Source of the DNA: Anniella stebbinsi
Taxonomy: Eukaryota > Chordata > Lepidosauria > Squamata > Anniellidae
Assembly: GCA_029215795.1 (NCBI GenBank)
Contig: JARDYH010000003.1
Span: 265,827,562 to 265,891,561 of the forward strand
DNA length: 64,000 bases
Direction: 5' to 3'
The translations under genes and the position numbers were made by a program. Positions 1 through 10,854 of this stretch are shown here, one piece after another (position 1 is the first letter of the stretch; the number at the start of each line of letters is the position of its first letter). The notes below the pieces were generated by a model. That model did not search any database. It saw only the letters and a list, made by a program, of their open reading frames with translations, and was not told the origin of the DNA.

Positions 1-26
1 TTATTGATATGCTTGTGTGCATTATA

Positions 27-28
<2 letters not shown>

Positions 29-79
<51 letters not shown>

Positions 80-712
80 TACACTTATATACCGTCCCAT
101 AGCCGAAGCGCTCTGGGCGATTTACAAATATTAAAAAGACTGAGCATTAAAAAGACAATATACAAAATTTAAAACCATAAAAATAAAACAGCTGTCATTA
201 AAACACTTTAAAACATTTTAACTGTTAAGCCTGGCCACAATGTCAATCAAACCTCAACTTGAGCTGTTAAAATGCCTGGGAGAAAAGAAAAGTTTTGACC
301 TAGCGCCAAAAAGATAACAGTGTTGGTGCCAGGCGGGCCTCATCGGGGAGATCATTCCAAAATTGAGGGGCCACCACAGAGAAGGCCCTCACCCTTGTTG
401 CCATCCTCCGAGTTTCCCTCGGAGTAGGCACCCAGAGGAGGACCTTTGATGTTGAGCGTAGTGAATGGGTAGGTTCATGTCGGGAGAGGCATTCCATCAG
501 GTTTTGTGGTCCCAAACCATGTAAGGCTTTATAGGTTAAAACCAGCACCTTGAATCGGGCTCGGAAACCTACAGGCAGCCAATGCAAGTGGGCCAGAATC
601 GGTCTTATATGTTCAAACCTTCTGGTCCCTGTTACCAATCTGGCCGCTGCATTCTGCACAAGCTGCAGCTTCCGAACCATCTTCAAAGGCAGCCCCATGT
701 AGAGCACACATT
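29..712 (-). mobile_element. L2-group LINE 3' fragment
   Basis: This is a 5'-truncated copy of the LINE seen nearly complete at 57.2-60.5 kb, in reverse orientation. An (ATT)n tail lies at 29-80. It is followed by the 3' hairpin region (GTCCCATAGCCGAAGCGCTC..GGGCGAT, about 92-121). The decayed C-terminus of the polymerase ORF reads on the minus strand, including HWLPVGFRARFKVLVLTYKA and NDLPDEARLAPTLLSF. It is more diverged than the copy at 15.0-15.7 kb, with several substitutions. Similarity to the master stops near 705-712. No target duplication was seen. Confidence 0.9.
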
Positions 713-775
713 GGCCCCAAAGCATGTCCAATTTCTCCAATATATGCATTTTTGTACACAATTTCCCTATATACT

Positions 776-799
776 CTGTGTGTGTGTGTGTGTGTGTGT
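776..799. repeat. (TG)n microsatellite
   Basis: About twelve uninterrupted TG units, directly preceding a GATA-type tetranucleotide tract. Confidence 0.95.
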
Positions 800-803
800 T
801 TAT

Positions 804-830
804 AGATAGATAGACAGATAGACAGACAGG

Positions 831-871
<41 letters not shown>

Positions 872-878
872 GATAGAC

Positions 879-910
<32 letters not shown>

Positions 911-945
911 GATAGATAGACAGATAGACAGATAGATAGACAATA
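804..945. repeat. GATA/GACA tetranucleotide array (Bkm-like)
   Basis: About 140 bp of GATA units with interspersed GACA units and two GATGATA interruptions. GATA/GACA arrays (Bkm satellite type) are known to be abundant in reptiles and are sometimes enriched on sex chromosomes. A single short array does not assign a chromosome. Confidence 0.95.
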
Positions 946-2066
946 GATATATATGTATATGTATTTTTGTATGCACCTTTCCCTAACATACTAATTTGCG
1001 CACAATGTTCCCAATATATGCGTTTTTATAGGCAAATTTTAATCTGAGGACTGCATCCCCACATCCGGAGAGTTTTGCAGTCTGAACGTTAACTGTTCTA
1101 ATCTGCATATTAGTCCAGAAAGTGCATATTAGATCAATTCACTTGAAAATGCAGAGCTAACAAACTTCTTCCCTATCCACAACGATAATCCAGATGTTAG
1201 GATATCAAAGTACTACACAAAATAAGTCTCCACACTTACACAGGTTTGTTTTTGCTCTTTCTTTTTTTCCATTGGCGATCTAGGCCAATTCTACATGATA
1301 TAGAAGAATATATCGGTATATGGTATGGGTCAATGGGCCCCTGCCTTTTATATACCGCTGAAGAACAAGGAAAGAGAGAAGCCCTCACAAGGTAAGAGAA
1401 ACAAGAAAAAGGACCCAAGTGTTATAACAAATGTGGATGTGTTCATGCAAAAAAAATCAAGACAATCATGCCAGTCAATGTATAATGTGCTTGTGTGAGC
1501 TTAACAATGAGGAAAAAAAACCTCCACTGAATAGGCTACCTTACAAGTTGGTGGATTAATGATAGATTCCCTACCACAGTGTATATAAATTTGCAGAACC
1601 ATTTCATAAAATGTACTATACAGGTAGTAGTGTCTCTATACAAGTGAATGTATGTAATATACATATAATATGCAGTACACTGAGGAGAGACATAAAAAGG
1701 TGAAGAAGGAACCCAACATTCCAGTTCCACTTCAAAAAATGAGACCAAATAATTCAGGATTCCAAAGTCGAAGGGACACTTGGAATGAGGAGAATTTTGG
1801 AAGTCATTTCTGGATCTCGAAGAGCAGCTTTCAAACTTTCCACCTTGAGGGAATTGCTTCCATATCAACGTGTTTCTTCTGGAACCCCTCCATGTTCACC
1901 ATCAAACCCCAGAGCAAAAGTTTAGGTCATACATTCAGTTCCCTTAGCTGCGTGTAAATGGCTTCTGGAAATTCTCCACCATATTGGTGGGCAGAGAGAT
2001 TGGGGAGACCATTCGGTAGTTTTCTCTAGGGAGAGAAGACATTTTTTGACAGTGTCTTGGGGTTTC
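946..2066. other. AT-rich non-coding stretch, old repeat remnants
   Basis: No gene was recognised. The portion 960-1150 has GTGTGAATC-like vocabulary (ATATGCGTTTTTATAGGCA and similar). At about 1300-1350 there is a short relic resembling TCTACAC-A internal sequence (GGGCCCCTGCCTTTTATATA). The rest (1150-2066) is AT-rich with frequent stops in all frames and shows nothing recognisable. Confidence 0.5.
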
Positions 2067-2067
2067 G

Positions 2068-2275
2068 ACTCACCAGTAGAGGCTGGTGGGCTTTGATTTC
2101 CACGGGGCTGTGAATCCAGTCAGTCAAAACCAGCCAGAACTCTAAATATGCTCTCCAAAGTATTTTGGCAGGTAGGGTTCAGCACCTTGGACAGCTCCTT
2201 TAGTGGTCTGGCCAGTTCTGACTGAAATCCAGCCTCACCAAAATCAGAGCCACCGGCCTCCACTGAGACTCACCA
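2068..2275. mobile_element. CAGTGGAGG foldback element (degraded)
   Basis: An imperfect inverted repeat with the left end AGTAGAGGCTGGTGGGC and the right end GCCACCGGCCTCCACTGA. The interior follows the order GTGAATCCAG..CAGTCAGAACT..CTCTCC, then the inverted CAGCTCCTTTAG..TTCTGACTGAAATCCAG. The same arrangement occurs at 29453-29632, 48027-48210 and 49325-49550, so this is a dispersed non-autonomous DNA element family. No coding sequence is present. Confidence 0.7.
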
Positions 2276-2536
2276 CAAGCAGTCATAGTCAATCCGCTTC
2301 TTTGTTTTCCTTCTTTCCTTCTTATCTTCCTAACTTCACAGCCACTGTGTTGGCAGCCTAGCCACCATTTTGCATCTTTTCCAACGCTCCTGGCGTACTG
2401 TAATCCCATGCCATGGTTGGGGAAGCAAGAAACGGTGGAGGATGATTTGGAAAATATTCTGCAAATTGGCCCATTCTAGGGATCAGAGTGGAAGGGGGTG
2501 TGAATAATAAACATCTGTGGAAAAGTCTCTTCTGAG
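2276..2536. other. Unassigned sequence
   Basis: Pyrimidine-rich then mixed sequence with no recognised repeat, gene or RNA signature. Confidence 0.4.
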
Positions 2537-2727
2537 AACTTGGGAAGCTGCTTTAAACTGGATCAGATCCCTGGTTCATATAGTTCAATATTTTCCACAC
2601 TGACTGGCAGTGCCTCTCCAGGGATTTTGGCAGGATTCTTTCCTAGCCCTAACTGGAGAAGCCAAGGATCGAACCTGGGACCTTTTGCATGCAAAGCAGT
2701 GCTCTACCACTGAGCTATGACTTATCT
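2537..2727 (-). mobile_element. tRNA-derived SINE
   Basis: On the minus strand there is a 5' tRNA-like head with a clear RNA polymerase III A box (TAGCTCAGTGGTAGAGC, complement of 2701-2717) and B box (GGTTCGATCC, complement of 2666-2675). They are separated by the anticodon-arm-like CTTTGCATGCAAAAG. A tRNA-unrelated body follows, with CACTGACTGGCAGTG and ending in GGATCCAGTTTAAAGCAGC-like sequence. Spacing and boxes fit a tRNA-headed SINE of about 190 bp and not a functional tRNA gene, since no acceptor stem closes. A related head lies at 19474-19530. Confidence 0.85.
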
Positions 2728-2779
2728 CCTGATAGGGAATGCCAAGCTCCCTGGAAGCTCGCCAACTACACTTGCTGGG

Positions 2780-3545
2780 TGCAGCCCAACCGGCCCTCTT
2801 CCGGCAGAACCGGCCTGGTGTGCACTCAGCATTGCATGCATCCAAGGCCTCTGGAAAGTGTGTAATTCCCATGGCACACCATTAGCATGCTGGGGGAATT
2901 GCACATTTTCTGGAGTCCTCAGATGTGCACTTTCCCTCCCTCCTCCTGCACTTATCCAGCCGTGAAAGGGTTTCTTAACGCTTGTGTTAAGAGGGCCTTT
3001 CAGGCCCCAATGGGCACAAGGGGGAGGAGAGGCATGGGAAAATGTCTCTCCCAGCCCAAAAGTGTGATTCCCCCCCCCGCACCCATCAATGCCTGAAACT
3101 GCCTCTTTGTGCTTATGTTAAGAGGGCCATTCAGGCCTGATGGGCGCAGGGTGGGAGGAAGAGAATGTTTGTTTCCCTTCTACTCTAATGTCGGCCATCT
3201 TTAGAGTAGAAGGGAAAAAACCTTCTCCTCCTCCTCCTCCCCAGCACCCATTAGGGATTGAAAGGCCCTCTGAATAAAAGCATTATGAGGCCCTTTCAGG
3301 CACCAACGGCTGCAGGGGGTGCTTTATTATCCCCATCGGCAGGGCAGGGAGGACTAGCACAATTTCCCGACGGCTGGAGAAATTGTACGATTTTCCCCAC
3401 ACCCAACGGAACCAGCACCGGAAGGGACCATGAGGCACAAATCTGCCAGGCACATTCCCTGGGGCCCGAGAGGGCTGAGCATGGGGTGTCCTGTGAGCAT
3501 GCAGGCCCCTACATATTTTTGAACCGCCCCCGATCTTGATTCAGT
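2780..3545. repeat. GC-rich interspersed repeat with internal tandem units
   Basis: Three diverged units of about 130 bp recur at about 2975, 3115 and 3270. Each contains TTAAGAGGGCC(T/A)TTCAGGCC followed by an AATGGGC/GATGGGC-like block. The right part (3340-3530) is repeated at 50880-51135 (CAGGGAGGACT, ACCATGAGGCAC, GGGCCCGAGAGGGCTGA). The left part (2868-2930) resembles 18595-18660. This is therefore a dispersed family. No protein is recognised. Confidence 0.6.
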
Positions 3546-3663
3546 TCTATTCAATTCCCATAAGGCACCGACCAGAGAGACTCACTGGAATGCAGAATAC
3601 ATCTGTGAATATTCTCCTGTGATCAGTCATGATGCAAGCTGCAGTTCAAGGAAGTGTCCATTG

Positions 3664-3728
3664 GTTATTTATTTATTTATTTATTGCATTTTTATACCGC
3701 CCTATAGCCGAAGCTCTCTGGGCTGGCT
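3664..3728 (-). mobile_element. L2-group LINE 3' tail fragment
   Basis: A (TTTA)n tract followed by the conserved 3' hairpin region (ACCGCCCTATAGCCGAAGC, then TCTCTGGGC). Only the last 60 bp or so of the element remain. Confidence 0.85.
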
Positions 3729-3912
3729 GAGGACGATAAGAGGTGTAATCCAGTACATCTGACATCTGGAGAGTACCAAGTTGATTTAATTTATGCAGAG
3801 GGACTCAGGCACCCTCAGGCCTGAGGCCTTCTCCATAAATACAACCAACCAGGAAAGCCCAATAGTTTCTTTGCAAAGCTTCCAGATGTTCACATGAATT
3901 CTTCATAATTTT
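3729..3912. other. Unassigned sequence
   Basis: No repeat family or gene recognised. It contains the short palindrome CCTCAGGCCTGAGG near 3808. Confidence 0.4.
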
Positions 3913-4290
3913 AGGGGCGTGTGAATCCGCAAACCTCGAGTTTACCAGAGTTCATTGAATTCCATCTCAAAAGTCATTCCAACTCGAGTCTGGATCAGAT
4001 TATGAGCTTCCTTTCCCCTTTTCACACAGCATTCTGTCTGTATTTCCATGCACATCTTCTCTTTCAAATGTGGCCATCAATTGTTCGCATCTTTGAAATG
4101 TAGACACTCTTCTTCCATGGATTAAAACTTCTTTGCGAGCATTTGCAAACATACACTTTTTTCACATGCAATTTTCAAAGGAATGCTGCCAAATGGAGCA
4201 TTTCTGATATGTGAATCACACTGCAAGCTCAGAAATATATGGACTTAAGCTACAGATTGTATCTGAGTCTGCATCTGGTTCAAAAATTTT
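3913..4290 (+). repeat. GTGTGAATC interspersed repeat
   Basis: Begins GGGGCGTGTGAATCCGCAAA. It shares the order of later blocks with the copies at 44825-45240 and 60536-60940: CATTCCAACTC, GTTCGCATCTTTGAAATG, TTGCGAGCATTTGCAAACAT, then an ACTGCAAGCTC..AAATATATG block. The leading G-rich TGTG motif resembles hAT-type ends, but no matching right end was found, so its class is open. Confidence 0.6.
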
Positions 4291-5016
4291 AAACTGCATA
4301 GATCCTAATCAAAATTCCCCCCCCCCCTTGTATTTCCCTAATTTAGATTCAGGAATTTTACATATAAAATATCAATATCCCATCATGTATGTATGGACCC
4401 TTTTACACACACACACACACACACAAAGCCAGCCATAAAGCTTTCTATTCAGCTGTCCTTCCATTGCTGTCTTTTGATGGATCTCATTATTAAAGAATCA
4501 TTTAGCTTCCATAATTGTCTTCTGCCATACATAATTCCAACCTTTCAATGTCTCTTCAAGTTGGCTTATTAGCCAAAATGCAGTCTTTTGTTTTTGTGTC
4601 TTCATCTATCAAACTTGAAGGTGGACAGGTTCATCCATGTGCTAAGTTTATTTTATTTTATTTATTTATTTTAAAAAAAGATAATAAAAAGGAAAACGTA
4701 ATGTATTTTTAATGTATGTTTATAATATCAACCACTGGCTGAACCTGACATTTCTGTCTTTACTCTTTTAAAAAAAACAGTTTAGTTTAATAGTTGGAGT
4801 TGGGGAGCGCAACAGAGCAATTTCAACCAGCTTTGATTGCAAAATTAGACCAGGAGGAATGGGAAGACCCATTTGGTTCTGCTTGACCCCAGAATCACCC
4901 AGAATACATTTCACAATTCACTTCAGGCTCTATATCATCAAGGTCTTGAAGAAGGCATAGAGGAGTTCTACAGAGTTTAGGTAAGGTATTAGGCCTCACC
5001 ACAGGCTGCCCTAAGC
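4291..5016. other. AT-rich unassigned stretch with (CA)n
   Basis: Contains a homopolymeric C run near 4317-4326 and a (CA)n tract at 4405-4424. A low-complexity A/T region lies at 4640-4700. No gene or dispersed repeat was recognised. Confidence 0.45.
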
Positions 5017-5298
5017 TAGGCTGACCATATGAAAAGGAGGACAAGGCTCATGTAACTTTAACAGATGTAGAGAAAAGGGAATTTCAGCCAGTGTCATTGG
5101 TATGCAATTAGTTCCTGGTTGCAGGGGCCCTGCCTTCTTTTGTATAAGGTCACCCTAGTATAGTGCCTGCACCTTTAACTGTTGTGATGAAGAGGGAATT
5201 TCACCAGGAACTAATTGCATACCAATGACACTGGCTGAAGTTCCCTTTTCTCTACAAAGTTACATGAGCCCTGTCCTTCTTTTCATATGGTCAGCCTA
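5017..5298. mobile_element. PAL320 palindromic element, internally deleted
   Basis: Ends are TAGGCTGACCATATG and CATATGGTCAGCCTA. Inside are the family landmarks: AACTTTAACAG, GGGAATTTCAG, GTGTCATTGGTATGC, then the mirrored half with CTTTAACTGTTGTGATGAAG and ACCAATGACAC. At 282 bp it is shorter than the canonical 320 bp because part of the left half is missing. Flanking 8-mers do not match. Confidence 0.8.
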
Positions 5299-5479
5299 CC
5301 TGAATGACATCATCAATCCCACGATGCATTGGAGGGAACACCAAGCAGCAATGATCCATCCAGCTTATGTAAAAGAAAACACTCCTTTTTGTTCCTCTTC
5401 CCTTCCTGTGGCCTTTTCCACGAACTCCAGTTGGAAATCATTATTCCTCTACCTGCCTCCATCAGAGAAACTCTCTGGG

Positions 5480-5727
5480 GCCAGATCTACACCAAGCAGG
5501 ATATGGCGGTATGAAAATGGTATATAAAAGGCAGGAGCCACACCAAGCAGGATATAGCACTATGAAAGTGGTATGAAAGCAGTATATGGCATGTGTCTAT
5601 GGGCCTCAACAATTGTCAGTGCACTTCAATACCGCTATAATGCAGTAGTGTGGCTCTTGCATTTTATATACCACTTTCATAACGCTTGCATACCGGTATA
5701 CCCTGCTTGGTGTAGATCTGGCCATGG
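5480..5727. mobile_element. TCTACAC-A foldback element
   Basis: Left end GGGGCCAGATCTACACCAAG and right end GGTGTAGATCTGGCC. The interior is rich in GGTATATAAAAGGCAGGAGC and its inverse. Other copies are at 45291-45472 and 50390-50596. It is a non-autonomous TIR element. A PIF/Harbinger relation is suggested only by the GGNCC-type ends and is not proven. Confidence 0.7.
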
Positions 5728-5815
5728 TCTCAGGTATCTACTTTAGGGGGTGTGAGGGTTGGTTGCTAGCTGTGGAGTGTGTAACACCCCCACCCCCACA
5801 CAAGGAGACCACAAC

Positions 5816-6478
5816 ATTTCATTTAATCAATTTATAACCTGCCACCTAGAATACAAAATATTCTACGTGGCATACAGAATTAAAAACAATTTAACAAAAA
5901 CAAACACAAAGCCTACAATAAAAAACAATACAGACTGGAGGCAGTAGATAACAATCATCAAAGAGAAATAAGAATTCTAAAAAGGGAAAGCCTGCCGGAA
6001 GAATAATAAAGTCTATAATTCTCACTTTATAATATTTGGAGAGAGCTTCCTGGCGCATTTCAGTTGGAAAGCCATTCCACAGCTGAGGGGTGACAAAGGC
6101 GTGTGGCCACCAATCACACATTAGGCAGAGCAGCAGATAACCCTCAGAGGGGACCTTAAGTGGCAGAAAGGGACACGGAGGAGGAAGTGCTCCCTGAGAT
6201 ACCTGGAACCTAGACCGTGTAAGGTCTTCAAGGTAAATAACTACGAGCACCTTGTATTTTGCCAGGAAACAAATTAGCAGCCAATGTAAAGATTTTAAAC
6301 CTGTTGTAATATGTTCTCCATGGGACAACCCAGAGACCAACCCTATGTTGCACGGGTGGGAGTTGCCGAACTAGATCTACAAGCAACCCCAAGTGCAGCA
6401 CATTACAGAAAATAGAGGTTACCAGCACGTGCGTCACTGTGAACAGGTCTACATGGAGATAGGTGGTGTATCGGCCCA
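5816..6478 (-). mobile_element. L2/CR1-group LINE 3' fragment (degraded)
   Basis: The minus strand encodes decayed reverse-transcriptase C-terminus: LKSLHWLLICFLAKYKVLVV and, further on, VTPQLWNGFPTEMR. These correspond to the HWLPV.FRARFKVLV..Y and APQLWNDLPDE landmarks of the intact LINE. Frameshifts and deletions are present. The 3' end lies to the left near 5816, with the truncated 5' part to the right. Confidence 0.75.
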
Positions 6479-8524
6479 GCACTAAAGTTTATATTTCACT
6501 GAAGAAAATTGTCAGCATGACAAAAAAGTTTTAAATTCTGAAAGGGCACACACACATGGGCACGACACAAAACTTATGAGCAATGGGGTAATAAAACAAC
6601 CAGGAGTAAATACGTCCAGCTAACCTAAATAAACTGTGTTCCTTGTGTATCTAGGTCCCTTATCCAAGCAATATTGTATTGCTTGGATAAGCTGTCTCTC
6701 TATCTAAAAAGAGGCAAAATGAAAAAAAAAAAAAATGGAAAAGGCAAAGAGGAGGAAAATTAGTCCTTCAGCAGAGCGGATGGAATATTTCTGCTTGCAT
6801 CTCTCATCCCCCAGTGTATGGCCAGAAGGAATGGATCCTTTTCCATCTAATCTATTCTATTTTACACACACACCCCTCCTTTTAAAAATGTTCTATTTGT
6901 GTATTTTATTGGAATTATCTCTGCACCTTTCTAATTTACAAAATGTGGGTACAACTGAAGGTAGCGAACATGTCTTCTGATTCTTTCTTTCTTTCTTTCT
7001 TTTGCTCCCCACAAAATCGTTCAGATGGGAATCTCCAAGTGGGGATCTCCAAATCCACCCTAACGTCTCACTTTGGCTTCAGTGTGCATCGCTCATGTTC
7101 ATCAAAGGCCTTTGCGTTGTCTCTTTGAGGGGGCGGGGGGGACGCCCCATCCTATGGGAACGGAGAGCTTCAACTTTAGCAGAAACGTCCTCCTTCGAGG
7201 TGTTGTCTTTCATTCTGCCATTGCTGCCTCTCCCCCCCCCCCCCGCCCACTCGCTTGGCAATAATGAACTAGGCTGGCCTTTATTTTGACATCACACACA
7301 CCTATTAAAAAGGGGAGGGGAGGAAATACTCACCCAAACCCTTTGCTACCAAATGTCACTTTCAAAGTTGCAGCATTGGGGAGGGAGGAGAATTTATAAA
7401 AAATTCATGGCTACAATGATCTGATAATGCGGTGCTCCAATACCAGCAGATGTTTTGTCTAACATGTTCCCCGAAGCTGTAGTCTGTTCCTTGCATCTTT
7501 CATTTACACTCGCTATCTGCTGACGGTAGATTGTCATGTATGTACCCTATAGCTATGAGTACCACTTCGTATCCGTGGTTGCTGCCACCACACGTAATGA
7601 GCACCGCAAGATGCTGGCTGCAATAATGCCACACTTCCCAGACCATATGGAACACAACGCTCTAAAGCCCATAGACATCTTCTCTTTCCTTTTCTCCCTC
7701 CCCCCTTTCCCCCCCCTTTTTTATTACAGTTCAGATTCTTAAACCATAATCTATGTGATATCTAGAGAAGGTACATGAAGAGCTGCCAAAAACAAACTTA
7801 ACACTTGTTCGCCTCGTCTGTTACAAATGTCCAATTTGGGACAATAAATTTCCCGGGAACCTGTTCTTTTGCTGACTTATAGCTTTATCTTTTCTTGCGC
7901 TTCTCTTCCTCTTGTGTCACTTTCCTTTTTTTTTCTTTTTAAGAACTATGCATATGTATTAAATGGAATTTGTTGTCCCTAGGTACCAATTTGCATAAAG
8001 TGCAAGCCATCATTGGTTGGAGAGAAGCAAATTACTTCTCTAGCAAGATCACACTTCTCCCCCCCTTTTCTTCTTCTTTTTTTTAATTTTAACAAACCGC
8101 AGGCAGAGGTTGTTAACAGCACTTAGGCAGATATGCAAAGTATCACTTTCTCTCTCACTTTCTCTCTCTCTCTCTCTCTTTAAAGCAGTTTGATCAAGGA
8201 AGGAAAATGAAGAAAAGGATGTTATTCAATTAAGCTTAATGCTAAGATGGTTCAAGAAAAAATTCTCTGTATTTACCTATGGGTAGCTGTCCTGCAGTTT
8301 TCATATAAAATCAGGTCTAATTTACTACTGCTGTCGTTGTTACAACTATTACTACTAAATTCGTTAGTGCAGTGCCAAAATCTTGAAAATTTTCTTCCCC
8401 CCTGAAACAGGTTTCCATTTTTCTGCCTCATTTCCAGGGCACTTTAGGATTTGTTTTGGTGGCGTTTTTTTGAGCTCACCTTACCGTTGCGACGTAGCTG
8501 TGTCATTTTCCTTTCTATTACACC
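6479..8524. other. Mostly non-repetitive stretch, no gene recognised
   Basis: About 2 kb without a recognised dispersed repeat. Simple sequence only: A-run 6721-6734, (TTTC)n near 6982-7002, C-runs near 7231-7244, and (TC)n at 8148-8180. The part 7430-7700 has balanced composition without repeat vocabulary and is a candidate for conserved non-coding DNA. Frames are broken by stops and no splice-bounded conserved peptide was recognised. Confidence 0.5.
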
Positions 8525-8780
8525 TAGAGTGACCATATGAAAAGGAGGACAGGGTCCTGTTTCTTCAACAGTTGTGTAGAAAAGGGAATTTCAGCAGGTG
8601 TCATTTGTATGCATGCAGTCCAAGGTGACTCACCTGCATGCAGAGAAATTCCCTCTTTATCACAACAGTTAAAGCTGCAGGAGCCCTGCCCTCTTTTGTA
8701 TGTGGTCACTCTAGTATAGCTTCTGCAGCTTTAACTGTTGTGGTGAAGAGGGAATTTCTGTGCATGCAGGTGAGTTCACC
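8525..8780. mobile_element. PAL320 copy, right end lost
   Basis: Left end TAGAGTGACCATATG, then canonical PAL320 sequence through both inner halves (CTCTTTTGTATGTGGTCACTCTAGTATAG at the centre, around 8693-8720). The right half stops after a GGAATTTC block. The sequence GTGCATGCAGGTGAGTTCAC mirrors an internal ACTCACCTGCATGCAG, so the break happened within the palindrome. Confidence 0.8.
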
Positions 8781-8835
8781 CACCCCAACCTTGAAGCCTC
8801 CACTTCCTGACCCTTCTCGTAAAATTCAGTGGTGA

Positions 8836-9171
8836 ACAAAATGTAGGCTGACCATATGAAAAGGAGGACAGGGCTCATGTAACTTTAACAGTTGCAGAGA
8901 AAAAGGAATTTCACCAGGCATTATTTGTAAGCAATTAGTTCCTGGTGAAATCCCCTCTTCATCACAACAGTTAAAGGTGCAGGCACTATACTAGAGTGAC
9001 CATATACAAAAGAAGGCAGGGCCCCTACAACTTTAACTGTTGTAATGAAGAGGGAATTTCACCAGGTACGAATTGCATATAAATGACTCCAGCTGAAATT
9101 CCCTCTTCTCCACAACTGTTAAAGTTACATGAGCCCTGTCCTCCTTTTCATATGGTCAGCCTAACAAAATG
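8836..9171. mobile_element. PAL320 element, full length, 8-bp target duplication
   Basis: The element spans 8844-9163 (320 bp) with ends TAGGCTGACCATATG and CATATGGTCAGCCTA. It is flanked by identical ACAAAATG at 8836-8843 and 9164-9171. An 8-bp duplication with A/G-rich TIRs is the hallmark of the hAT superfamily. There is no coding capacity. The element is an imperfect palindrome throughout, with mirrored TTAACAGTTG..CAACTGTTAA blocks. Confidence 0.9.
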
Positions 9172-9220
9172 TGACTACATTACCCCCTTGCATGCCCACC
9201 TCCTCTGCTTCTACCATAGC

Positions 9221-9523
9221 TAGGGTGACCATATGGAAAGGAGGACAGGGCTCTTGTATCTTTAACAGTTGTGTTGAAAAGGGAATTTCAGCAGGTGTCC
9301 TTTGTAGGCACGCACCACCTGGTGAAATTCCCTCTTCATCACAGCAGTTCAAGCTGCAGGAGCCCTGCCCTCTTTAGCTAGAGAATATCTGGTATTTGGT
9401 CACTCTATGTAGTATCTGGTCACTTTAATTTAGTTCATGCAAATGACACCTTCTGAAACTCTCTTTTCTATACAACTGTTAAAGATACAGGAGCCCTGTC
9501 CTCCTTTTCATATGGTCACCCTA
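9221..9523. mobile_element. PAL320 copy with internal rearrangement
   Basis: Ends TAGGGTGACCATATGG and CATATGGTCACCCTA are both present at 303 bp. The central part is rearranged (TAGAGAATATCTGGTATTTG near 9378). Flanking 8-mers differ, so a target duplication is not visible. Confidence 0.8.
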
Positions 9524-10470
9524 TAGCCTGCTTTTGAGAGAGAAAAAGGGGGGAAATACAGCAAAGGAATGTGAGAGGGGAGAGACTTGAGGGACAAAAG
9601 GGAACTAAGAAGATATTTAAGTCAGGGCTCTATTAGAGTGCACTATTGATTATTTACTTTGCTCGGTCCAAGAGATGAAAACAAGAACGGGGCGATTTTT
9701 GCCAGGTTTGTATATTCTTTGCATCTTTTGTTTGGCCCTTTGTTTTCCCCAGTGAGCACTGAATCCTCCAGCTGGTGCCCCCCATGCCTGAACCTACCTG
9801 GCAAGGTTCACCCGCTTGCTTTGCACGGTGGCAATCATTTAAGCAATTCCCACAACTGCCTTTGTAAGAAGCCTCTCTCTTAAGCCTTCGGTTTAAGAAT
9901 TTAGAGTAATCATGTAAAAATGATACCCCTGTGCTCTATGATCCGCTGAATCTCGCTAATGCCGGATCCCAGAAGAGGGCTTATTAATGAAAGGATGCAA
10001 TGCCTCACTCTTGGCTCATGTTTCACACGAATCTCTCTCATGGATTCAGCCGTAAACCTCACTGCTGATAAAGTGAGTATAATGAATCCCTTTGCTCTGT
10101 CAGGGGGAAGGATCGGACTGGTGGGATAGCTACCTGCTCTGCTTACTGTGGCACAACAGAGATGCGCTCAACAGTGGCTGGAATAAGAGGCAGCCTTGCA
10201 CACCAGTGAGAGCACTGGCTTCCATGCTTCCTCCCTTCCTTCATTGCAGAGGATTCTGGCCAGGTCTCTTGGACGTCACCTTTGTGTCAAAGGAACCGAG
10301 GGGGGCTCCTATCCCTGTGGCTGCAATAGAGGGGAGCAAGCACTATTCCTTGTTATGTTCCCCAAGAAGTTTGGGGTTCCTTGAACCACAATCCAGGCAC
10401 CTGCATTTGAAGGAGCAGTGTTTGATTTTCAAATTTAACTCTCCAGTTAAGGATATTGTGGATTTGTAAG
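9524..10470. other. Non-repetitive stretch, no gene recognised
   Basis: No dispersed repeat was recognised. The interval 9930-10090 is compositionally balanced and contains features typical of non-repetitive DNA (GATCCGCTGAATCTCGCTAAT and the TTATTAATGAAAGGATG block). Open frames in 10090-10470 lack recognisable domains. Confidence 0.45.
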
Positions 10471-10600
10471 ACAATAGCAACTCATGGTTCTCCAGATGTT
10501 CTTGGAAGGCAAGCCCCATCAGACCTAGCCAGCAGAGCCAATGGTGAGGGATGGTGGCAGTTTTAGGCCAAAACATTGCCCGCTCCTGCAATAGACCTAC
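10471..10600 (-). repeat. Short interspersed repeat fragment
   Basis: Contains CATGGTTCTCCAGATGTTCT, then GCCCCATCAGACCTAGCCAGC and ATGGTGAGGGATGGTGG. A block of the same kind in the other orientation lies at 20855-20970 (GGACTCCAACTCCCACCAAG, GGCCATACTGGCTGGGGA). This is an old dispersed family whose class cannot be told from the fragments. Confidence 0.5.
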
Positions 10601-10854
10601 CAGGTCTTCTTTGACCATGGGAGGCATCCCCATCCCCAGGGACAGCTACCACCCACTGCCCTGTAGGGAGGATCCCAGCATAGAGAGAGGAAAGCTGGTG
10701 AGGATAACACCAAGTCCTCCTGTTAAAGCGGGACTGTTCCTTCGATGCCCTGCAGGGCCATCAGCCTACAGCTGCAGTTTGGGAAGGATCCTGGCAGCTT
10801 TAATGTACTAATATTGTTTTTTTTGGGGGGGGGTATGTGATTGCATGAATATAT

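Noticed and set aside
2666..2717. Possible tRNA gene from the A and B boxes
   Set aside because: The acceptor stem does not close and the sequence continues into a SINE body. A decayed relative exists at 19474.
10092..10469. Open frame of 125 codons in repeat-free sequence
   Set aside because: No domain, no clear splice context, cysteine/leucine-rich composition without pattern. A host exon could not be supported.
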